Shown here: in pieces, positions 1-4,914 of the stretch | Layout of the letters: each line of letters opens with the position of its first letter | Numbering within the stretch: the first letter of the stretch is position 1 | Origin: an uncultured Eubacteriales bacterium | Lineage (GTDB): Bacteria > Bacillota > Clostridia > Lachnospirales > Lachnospiraceae | Reading direction: 5' to 3' | Assembly (NCBI GenBank): GCA_900545455.1 | Contig: UQZF01000087.1 | Coordinates: 1 to 10,379, forward strand | DNA length: 10,379 nucleotides | Notes under the pieces: model-generated | What the model saw: only the letters and a program-made list of their open reading frames with translations | What the model was told of the DNA's origin: nothing | The model's database searches: none | Made by a program: the position numbers and the translations under genes

Positions 1-46
1 ACCTCCAAAGTAGATTTTGGTTATTTACCTTGTCTACTTCAGAGGT
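1..46. repeat. Imperfect inverted repeat at the window edge, possible terminator of the Uma2 gene
   Basis: Positions 1-14 and 33-46 are reverse complements at 12 of 14 positions, with an 18-base spacer. The hairpin lies about 64 bp downstream of the Uma2 stop codon on the minus strand. It could be that gene's terminator, but a U-tract would fall left of the window and cannot be seen. It could equally be the end of a repeat continuing outside. Positions 47-109 show no recognisable feature. Confidence 0.35.
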
Positions 47-109
47 ATCATATCAATATTTCGTTTGAAATAAGGTGCTTTTCATGTAAGTTTTTGTTGC
101 TGTATGTAC

Positions 110-874
110 TCACTCCATGCCTTCATTAAGCCATACGGCAATATCGGAGAAATTAATTTTCAGATTACCGCCGTATATATTAACAGGAACAGGCTGGTCA
201 AATCCGTATATAACCGGGTAAACATCGCTCTCGAAGAAATAGACCAATATCTTCCCCTGTGCAAAATCAACTATCCAATACTCCCGCACCCCGGCTTCCA
301 TATACTTAGACAGCTTGAGCGCATAGTCCTTCTTCTTTGTGGAGGGAGAAATCACCTCAACAATGAAGTCAGGAGCACCGTATATGCCAAATCGCTTAAT
401 CTTGGCGGAATCGCACACAATACCCACATCCGGCTGAACCATGGTCTTGTTGTCGCAATCCAACTGTACATCCATCGGTGCAATGAACGGACGACATTTC
501 CCGCCGTGTTCCAATATGTAGTTGGCAATCTGACGGTGAATTTCTCCACCGATGGACTGGTGCCCAAAGGTCGGAGATGACATATCGTAAAAGTATCCGT
601 CAATCAGCTCTACTCTACGCTCATCGGGAAGTGCATAATAATCATCCAAGGTGTAACTGCCATTTCTGTCGTGCTTGTGAAAAGCAGTCTCCTTCACTTC
701 ACACGGTTCCACAAAAAATCCTTCCAGTGCAAGAAGAATATCATAACGCAAACATTCCACCTCACCTGAGAAAATCTGCTGAACTGTTTCAATCGGTACA
801 CCCGATAAATCCGCTATCTGTTCATCGGTATACCCCTTTTCATTCTTTTTTTCCCGCATTTCCTGAACAGTCAT
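110..874 (-). CDS. Uma2-family endonuclease-like protein with N-terminal helix-turn-helix
   Basis: The 254-residue protein has two parts. Residues about 1-55 form an XRE/lambda-repressor-like helix-turn-helix (YTDEQIADLSGVP followed by a recognition-helix-like stretch). Residues about 75-250 form a Uma2 (DUF820) fold related to PD-(D/E)XK nucleases. Visible family motifs are E89 in VELIDG, PD at 148-149, E173 in FIVEVISPS, and D183/K187/Y191 followed by GVREYWIVD, so the probable metal-binding and catalytic set is intact. The ATG has an AAGGAG ribosome binding site 8 bases upstream. The gene is monocistronic with a strong promoter. Uma2 proteins are widespread and usually unassigned in function; this HTH-Uma2 layout recurs in clostridia (recalled, not searched). 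Nuclease activity is inferred from the fold. No restriction partner or transposase lies nearby. Confidence 0.88.
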   Translation of the reverse strand: MTVQEMREKKNEKGYTDEQIADLSGVPIETVQQIFSGEVECLRYDILLALEGFFVEPCEVKETAFHKHDRNGSYTLDDYYALPDERRVELIDGYFYDMSSPTFGHQSIGGEIHRQIANYILEHGGKCRPFIAPMDVQLDCDNKTMVQPDVGIVCDSAKIKRFGIYGAPDFIVEVISPSTKKKDYALKLSKYMEAGVREYWIVDFAQGKILVYFFESDVYPVIYGFDQPVPVNIYGGNLKINFSDIAVWLNEGME

Positions 875-918
875 ACAAAAATCTCCTTAATGAATAAGAA
901 CCGATGGTTTTCATATAT

Positions 919-947
919 ATAATAAGCGTTGGCTATCAGAATGTCAA
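919..947 (-). promoter_or_regulatory. Sigma-A-type promoter of the Uma2 gene
   Basis: On the minus strand a perfect TTGACA -35 box (942-947) is followed by a 17-base spacer and TATTAT (919-924). The predicted start of transcription lies about 40 bases before the ATG. It is the best match to the housekeeping consensus in the window. No obvious operator palindrome overlaps it. Confidence 0.8.
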
Positions 948-967
948 TGGTTATTTCGTTTTAGTCT

Positions 968-1007
968 AAAAAAAGTCCCTCTTTACCGTTTTGTCCGGCA
1001 AAGAGGG
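968..1007 (-). terminator. Rho-independent terminator of rubrerythrin / two-component transcript
   Basis: Read on the minus strand, CCCTCTTT (1007-1000), one mismatch and CCG pair with CGG, one mismatch and AAAGAGGG (984-977) around a 7-base loop. After two bases comes a run of seven T (974-968). It sits 31 bp after the rubrerythrin stop, so it should end the rubrerythrin transcript and any read-through from the upstream two-component genes. Confidence 0.92.
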
Positions 1008-1038
1008 TTCACATATCTTTCAACAATAGAATATAATA

Positions 1039-1581
1039 TTAGTAGTTCTCCTCATGAACCTCGAAGTAGCTCTGCGGATGGCTGCATACAGGGCAAACCT
1101 CAGGAGCCTTTGTCCCTACAACGATATGCCCGCAGTTGCGGCACTCCCAAACCTTAACCTCTGACTTTTCAAATACCTGTGCAGTATCAATGTTCTTTAA
1201 AAGTGCGCGGTATCTCTCCTCGTGGTGCTTCTCAATCTCACCCACGGCTCTGAACTTTGCCGCAAGCTCAGGGAAGCCCTCCTCATCGGCTGTCTTTGCA
1301 AAGCCCTCATACATATCCGTCCACTCAAAGTTCTCACCGTCCGCTGCCGCCGCAAGGTTAGCCTTGGTATCTCCGAGTCCCGCAAGCTCCTTAAACCACA
1401 TCTTTGCATGCTCCTTCTCGTTGTCGGCTGTCTTTAAAAATATTGCCGCCATCTGCTCGTAGCCTTCCTTCTTAGCCACGGATGCGAAGTAGGTATACTT
1501 GTTTCTTGCCTGTGATTCACCTGCGAATGCTTCCTGTAAATTCTTCTCTGTTTTTGTTCCTGAGTACTTGTTAACTGCCAT
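1039..1581 (-). CDS. rbr: Rubrerythrin (NADH-peroxidase type, C-terminal rubredoxin domain)
   Basis: This 180-residue rubrerythrin is a cytoplasmic non-haem diiron protein that reduces hydrogen peroxide in anaerobes, with electrons from rubredoxin or NADH:rubredoxin reductase. Residues about 10-130 form the ferritin-like four-helix bundle, with typical iron-ligand motifs (ESQARNKY near 22, EKEHAKMW with E55/H58, EEGFPELA near 100, GEIEKHHEERY near 115). The C-terminus is a rubredoxin-like [Fe(SCys)4] site with C147-X2-C150 and C163-X2-C166. The start was placed at the ATG at 1581, because a GGAGG ribosome binding site lies 7 bases upstream; an upstream in-frame ATG at 1614 would add 11 non-conserved residues. 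Length and domain order are normal for the family. It follows the histidine kinase gene by 55 bp with no terminator between them. Confidence 0.96.
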   Translation of the reverse strand: MAVNKYSGTKTEKNLQEAFAGESQARNKYTYFASVAKKEGYEQMAAIFLKTADNEKEHAKMWFKELAGLGDTKANLAAAADGENFEWTDMYEGFAKTADEEGFPELAAKFRAVGEIEKHHEERYRALLKNIDTAQVFEKSEVKVWECRNCGHIVVGTKAPEVCPVCSHPQSYFEVHEENY

Positions 1582-1605
1582 AATGTGCCTCCGTTTTCGT
1601 AAGAT

Positions 1606-1645
1606 ATTATACACACATTATAAACCCGCCAAGTGCTTATTTCAA
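1606..1645 (-). promoter_or_regulatory. Rubrerythrin promoter overlapping the end of the kinase gene
   Basis: On the minus strand TTGAAA (1640-1645) is spaced 17 bases from TATAAT (1617-1622). A second TATAAT lies at 1606-1611, 11 bp further on. The -35 box covers the last codons of the histidine kinase. Rubrerythrin can therefore be expressed independently, and may also be reached by read-through from the two-component operon. Confidence 0.7.
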
Positions 1646-2860
1646 GTCTGCGGGGAACCCCACCACCGCCTGAAATGTATCTCCTATTACATTAATATGA
1701 AACTCCCCGCCGAGAGCCTGCGTGTAGGCATCGACAATGGCAAGACCGAGACCGTTTCCGTCCGTGTTTCTTGACTTATCGCCTCTCACGAACTTGCCCT
1801 TTAATTCATTTTCACCGTACTCAATCGAATGTGCCGAGACATTTATAATTTCCAAATATACTCTTCCCTCTCTGCCGTATGTCTTTACATGGATGCGCGT
1901 CCCGTCCAGCGAATATTTCACCGCATTGTCAAGGAGGTTCTGCACAATCCTGTACGCATACATATCATCGCCCTCAAAGAAAATATCCTCATTAGAAAGT
2001 CTCGTCTCAAACGGAAGCTTCTTGTCGGGATGCGTCTCCCCAATATCGCTCACAAGCTGCATGACAAGCTTGTTGAGATTGAGTCTCTTTTTCTCAAGCA
2101 CCGCGTTGCCGCTGCTCGCCTTTGAAAGCTCAAGGACTCTGTCAATCATCTCCTTTAAAAGCTCCGACTTCTGTATAGCTACCTTGAGATAGTCGGAAAG
2201 AACAGGTGTAAGCTCCTCCTTCTCCATGAGCGCGAGATACCCTATAATCGCGGTTAACGGTGTCTTTAAGTCGTGTGTCACATTAGTTAACAGCTCAACG
2301 CTCAACTGGCTCGCCTTTCCCTGTTCCTCTATCGCCCTGTCCTTCTCCTCAACGGCAAGCTGCTGTTCCCTGCGAAGCTCGGAGTCTAGCATCCCGACTC
2401 TGTAGCTTCGCGCTCTCTCGCTCTCAATGATAACCGTGACGAGCACCGACAAAATCGGGACAAGATATATGAATGCAATTATCCAGCCATGTCCATAGTG
2501 TACCAAAGCCTCACTGTATGACGACCAAAATCCATTTCCATAAGAATATGTATAACCCGTTCTCAAAATCACAGTTGCCACTACAGCATACGCACCGCAT
2601 ATAATGAGCGCGATTACAAAAGTCATAAAATACCATCTGCCAAATGCCAAGTCGACCATGGTGTCTGCTCTTTTTTTCACAAGCATCATGACAAATCGTG
2701 TCAAAAATACTATGCTTATCATACCACTTACAAACATAAACACTATCCATCCCCCACAATAGACATACCCATACGCCTGATAAATCACAATAAGACTCAT
2801 GACAAACAAAATGCCCGCTGCCACTGCCACAATCAGATTATTTTTTTTGCTTTTTAACAT
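1637..2860 (-). CDS. Membrane sensor histidine kinase (VanS-like)
   Basis: From the ATG at 2860 this is a 407-residue sensor kinase. Four hydrophobic segments are visible, at about 8-30, 36-60, 77-99 and 125-146, with only short extracytoplasmic loops, one of them rich in Tyr/Gly/Ser (about 101-120). A charged, probably coiled-coil linker (about 147-185) leads to the HisKA helix, with phospho-acceptor H196 in THDLKTPLTAI. The ATPase domain has the N box (QNLLDNAVKY, N308/N312) and a glycine-rich lid (DGNGLGLAI, about 367-375). The usual DxGxG box is replaced by IINVSAH near 338-344, a variation common in VanS-like kinases. A TTG start at 2890 is possible but would overlap the regulator by 29 bp. 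The chosen ATG comes one base after the regulator stop, suggesting translational coupling. The ligand is unknown; short loops suggest sensing within or at the membrane. Confidence 0.93.
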   Translation of the reverse strand: MLKSKKNNLIVAVAAGILFVMSLIVIYQAYGYVYCGGWIVFMFVSGMISIVFLTRFVMMLVKKRADTMVDLAFGRWYFMTFVIALIICGAYAVVATVILRTGYTYSYGNGFWSSYSEALVHYGHGWIIAFIYLVPILSVLVTVIIESERARSYRVGMLDSELRREQQLAVEEKDRAIEEQGKASQLSVELLTNVTHDLKTPLTAIIGYLALMEKEELTPVLSDYLKVAIQKSELLKEMIDRVLELSKASSGNAVLEKKRLNLNKLVMQLVSDIGETHPDKKLPFETRLSNEDIFFEGDDMYAYRIVQNLLDNAVKYSLDGTRIHVKTYGREGRVYLEIINVSAHSIEYGENELKGKFVRGDKSRNTDGNGLGLAIVDAYTQALGGEFHINVIGDTFQAVVGFPADLK

Positions 2861-2861
2861 C

Positions 2862-3575
2862 TCACTGCATTTTTTCCATTTTATAGCCAATTCCCCACAC
2901 CACCTTTATATATTTTGGATTTTTTGCGTCAATCTCAATCTTTTCGCGGATGCGCCTTATATGCACCATGACCGTGTTCTCCACGGCATACCCGACCTTA
3001 TCGTCCCAGACGCGCTCATAAATCTCCTCCGCAGAAAACACCCTGTTGAGGTTATTTATAAGCAGATTTACAATCTTGTACTCCGTCGGCGTGAGCTTTA
3101 CCGCCTCACCGTCCACCATCACCTGCTTTGATGCAATGTCGAGAACGATACCTCCGTTACATATCTGCTCTCGCTTAGAGGTCTTGTCCTCCGCCATCTC
3201 ATTCCATGCCCTGAATCTGCGAAGAAGTGCCTTAACCCTTGCTCCCAGCTCCGCAGGATTGTACGGCTTGCAGATGTAATCGTCCGCCCCCATCGTGAGA
3301 CCATATACCTTGTCGCTGTCCTGCGTCTTTGCCGACAGAACAATAACGGGAAGGTGATTTTTCTCGCGAATCTTCATAAGTGCGGATATTCCGTCAAGCC
3401 TCGGCATCATAATATCAAGCAGAATCAAATCAGGCTTCTCCTTCTCAAGCTGCTCAAGTGCCTCAATGCCATCCCTCGCCTGCACCACCTCAAAGCCGTC
3501 ATACTCTAAAAGCTTTGAGAGTGAAAAAAGGATTTCCCTGTCGTCATCGACGACCAATATCTTCTGTGTGTCCAT
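2862..3575 (-). CDS. OmpR/VanR-family response regulator
   Basis: This 237-residue transcription factor is the partner of the kinase encoded directly downstream. The receiver domain (about 1-120) has the acidic pocket D10/D11, phospho-acceptor D54 in LLDIMMPRLDG, the switch residue S81 and K103 in the KPY motif. The winged-helix DNA-binding domain (about 140-235) contains LTPTEYKIVNLL and a VMVHIRRIREKI recognition region typical of OmpR-type regulators. The ATG is preceded by a GAGGGGG ribosome binding site. Everything expected for a functional regulator is present. Phosphorylation by the kinase and binding to phased repeats upstream of its own gene are inferred. Targets cannot be read from the sequence; the adjacent fold-back region and mscS are only positional neighbours. 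Confidence 0.95.
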   Translation of the reverse strand: MDTQKILVVDDDREILFSLSKLLEYDGFEVVQARDGIEALEQLEKEKPDLILLDIMMPRLDGISALMKIREKNHLPVIVLSAKTQDSDKVYGLTMGADDYICKPYNPAELGARVKALLRRFRAWNEMAEDKTSKREQICNGGIVLDIASKQVMVDGEAVKLTPTEYKIVNLLINNLNRVFSAEEIYERVWDDKVGYAVENTVMVHIRRIREKIEIDAKNPKYIKVVWGIGYKMEKMQ

Positions 3576-3599
3576 TTCTGTCCCCCTCTCTTTGAATTA

Positions 3600-3656
3600 A
3601 TGATACAATGTATTTCTCAAATTTGCCTTAATCTTTTTCTTACGAATTTCTTAAGA
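3600..3656 (-). promoter_or_regulatory. Probable autoregulated promoter and phased operator repeats of the two-component operon
   Basis: On the minus strand two exact TAAGAAA repeats start at 3653 and 3642, 11 bp apart. Degenerate copies TAAGGCA (3630) and TGAGAAA (3619) continue the approximate one-turn phasing. A -10-like TATCAT lies at 3600-3605, with TACATT at 3607-3612 as an alternative. No good -35 box is found 17 bases upstream. Tandem sites spaced about one helical turn next to a weak -35 are typical of activation by phosphorylated OmpR-family regulators. The assignment to this operon's own regulator is an inference. Confidence 0.5.
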
Positions 3657-3678
3657 TTGAACCCTGCACCTCAGTCCT

Positions 3679-3713
3679 AAAATAAAACGGAAGTACTGTC
3701 ACCAATACTTCCG
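3679..3713 (-). terminator. Rho-independent terminator upstream of the response regulator gene
   Basis: On the minus strand CGGAAGTA (3713-3706) pairs perfectly with TACTTCCG (3695-3688) around a 10-base loop, followed by TTTTATTTT (3687-3679). It would end transcripts coming from glgB-mscS or from within the fold-back element, about 104 bases before the regulator start codon. The 5' arm, extended to 10 bases (3714-3705), is an exact complement of a segment at 3907-3916 upstream in the same transcript. Confidence 0.85.
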
Positions 3714-3722
3714 CTGAATTTA

Positions 3723-3751
3723 AAACCGCGCTCGCGCGTTTCTTATTTTTT
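3723..3751 (+). terminator. GC-rich hairpin with T-rich tail, candidate plus-strand terminator
   Basis: AAAC, a bulged C and GCG (3723-3730) pair with CGC-GTTT (3735-3741) across a CTCG loop, and a T-rich run TTTCTTATTTTTT follows to 3751 on the plus strand. No plus-strand gene lies upstream, so it would stop antisense transcripts crossing the two-component promoter. Read on the minus strand it has only TTTT behind it, so it may instead assist the neighbouring minus-strand terminator. Confidence 0.4.
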
Positions 3752-3764
3752 CACAATCTATGCC

Positions 3765-3998
3765 GTGTATAATGGCTTATATTTATATATACCGCGACTT
3801 TTGGGAGAAGCTTAGTTATTCTTAGAACTCTGTCCTCCACACAGCCACAACCGACAGGATGTCGGTTGAGATGCCACCGCACACGGATGTGCGATTGGCA
3901 TCGATGGCGGAAGTATGTGATATATTCACCAGAGTTCTTAGATTAACTTAGCTTCGTACAACGAAGCCGATATATATAAATATAAACCATTATACACT
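3765..3998. repeat. 234-bp fold-back element with 68-bp imperfect inverted arms (MITE-like unit or structured RNA gene)
   Basis: The left arm 3765-3832 and the reverse complement of the right arm 3931-3998 align without gaps at 54 of 68 positions. The outer 27 bases differ at one place, and the inner ends share AGAACTCTG. Each end begins GTGTATAATGG. The right arm holds a small perfect hairpin (GCTTCGT, ACA, ACGAAGC; 3951-3967) missing from the left arm. The arms enclose a 98-bp core with two further hairpins. There is no open reading frame of note and no convincing target-site duplication beyond a possible TA. Three of the arm mismatches (at 3776, 3792 and 3798) become G-U pairs if the minus strand is the RNA, favouring minus-strand transcription. 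It could be a non-autonomous transposable element, a long transcript-end hairpin, or a leader RNA; copies elsewhere in the genome would separate these. Confidence 0.75.
3844..3908 (-). ncRNA. Three-way-junction core of the fold-back element, candidate structured RNA
   Basis: GCCA (3844-3847) and TGGC (3905-3908) form a short closing stem. Directly inside it are a 9-bp hairpin (CAACCGACA / TGTCGGTTG, 3848-3868, 3-base loop) and, one base on, a two-part hairpin (GATGCCA / TGGCATC plus CGCACA / TGTGCG, 3870-3902, 4-base loop). Helices are nearly contiguous, as in compact RNA junctions. Both tips share ACA...TGT flanking a GGA (plus-strand reading). Strand is uncertain: the minus strand is preferred because arm mismatches then become G-U wobbles and all neighbouring genes run that way. 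I do not recognise it as a named RNA family. Confidence 0.4.
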
Positions 3999-4018
3999 CA
4001 TAGTGTAAACTATAACAA
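3989..4018 (-). promoter_or_regulatory. Candidate minus-strand promoter at the edge of the fold-back element
   Basis: On the minus strand TTGTTA (4013-4018) is separated by 18 bases from TATAAT (3989-3994), which is part of the right terminal arm. If used, transcription would start inside the arm near 3982, run through the branched core and reach the terminator at 3679-3713. The TATAAT in the opposite arm (3768-3773, plus strand) has no matching -35 box. Confidence 0.35.
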
Positions 4019-4029
4019 TCCGTAACCGC

Positions 4030-4896
4030 CTACTTTTTTATCGTCACGCTGAGCTGATTGAACGGTATCTCAATTCCGTTCTCATCGAGTGCAAGCTTAT
4101 ACTGCTCAGTGAGCGCCCACTTGGTGTCCCAGTACTTGTCGGAGCTTACCCACACTCTCGTCTCAAGTGTGACCTGACTCGCATCAAGGCTTGCAACGAA
4201 CACGTTAATCGGCTTGTCGCGAAGGACATTTTCGTTCTTGTCGATAATTCCCATGAGAACGCCCTTTGCCGTCGCTATATCGGATTCATAGCTGATTCCG
4301 ACCTGAACATCGACACGCCTTTTGTCCATCGCGCTCACATTCTTGACGCTTGAATTTGCAAGCGTTCCGTTAGGAATCACAATCACCTTGTTGTCGACGG
4401 TTGCAAGCTTCGTGTAGAACACGTCGATTCCCACAACAGTTCCCTCGTCACCGCAAGCCACAATGTAGTCGCCTACCTTGAACGGCTTGAATATGAGTAT
4501 CAGCACGCCTCCCGCGAGGTTTGCAAGGCTTCCCTGCAACGCAAGACCAACGGACAGCGTAACCGTACCGAACAGTGTGACAAACGTCGTCGTTGGTATT
4601 CCAAGTATCGACACGACCGCTATAAACAGGAGCACATACAAGCCAATCTTTACTATGGAATACACGAACTTTACTACCATCGGCTCAAGCTTTCCCTTGT
4701 TAAGCGCCTTGGTCGTAAGCTTCAACACCCACTTTATAAGCCTGCTCGCGATAAAATACACTATAACCGCAAGCAGAATATTTTTTCCAAGCTTCAGCCC
4801 GTAATCAATCACGGTGTCAAGCACCTTCTCAAAATGAGATGCACTTGTCTGAACCGTGTCGGCAACCTGGGCTGTCGCTATCTGTTCTCCAGCCAT
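4030..4896 (-). CDS. mscS: Small-conductance mechanosensitive channel, MscS family
   Basis: This 288-residue inner-membrane channel opens on membrane tension to release solutes during hypo-osmotic shock. After a short polar N-terminus come TM1 (about 38-58), TM2 (about 75-98) and the pore-lining TM3 (about 103-136), with the Gly/Ala-rich family signature GLALQGSLANLAGG at 117-130 followed by KPFKVGDYI. The cytoplasmic beta domain (VIVIPNGTLANSSVKN, near residue 172) and alpha/beta cage (about 195-285) complete the vestibule. Length matches the canonical three-TM MscS of about 286 residues. The ATG has a GGAGGG ribosome binding site, which lies in the 18-bp gap after glgB, so the two genes are almost certainly co-transcribed. 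The functional link to glycogen branching is unclear; both may serve stationary-phase or osmotic adaptation (inference). Confidence 0.96.
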   Translation of the reverse strand: MAGEQIATAQVADTVQTSASHFEKVLDTVIDYGLKLGKNILLAVIVYFIASRLIKWVLKLTTKALNKGKLEPMVVKFVYSIVKIGLYVLLFIAVVSILGIPTTTFVTLFGTVTLSVGLALQGSLANLAGGVLILIFKPFKVGDYIVACGDEGTVVGIDVFYTKLATVDNKVIVIPNGTLANSSVKNVSAMDKRRVDVQVGISYESDIATAKGVLMGIIDKNENVLRDKPINVFVASLDASQVTLETRVWVSSDKYWDTKWALTEQYKLALDENGIEIPFNQLSVTIKK

Positions 4897-4914
4897 ATAT
4901 CATCCCTCCGTAAA

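Noticed and set aside
104..580. Plus-strand 158-codon open frame antisense to the Uma2 gene
   Set aside because: It has no family resemblance and lies wholly opposite a well-supported gene whose codons explain the sequence.
1606..1623. Possible PerR box upstream of rubrerythrin (TTATAAT motifs)
   Set aside because: The two TATAAT units are direct repeats 11 bp apart, not the 7-1-7 inverted repeat of a PerR site; they are better explained as two -10 boxes.
3765..3998. Insertion sequence with a transposase
   Set aside because: No transposase-like reading frame fits in 234 bp; only a non-autonomous element remains possible.
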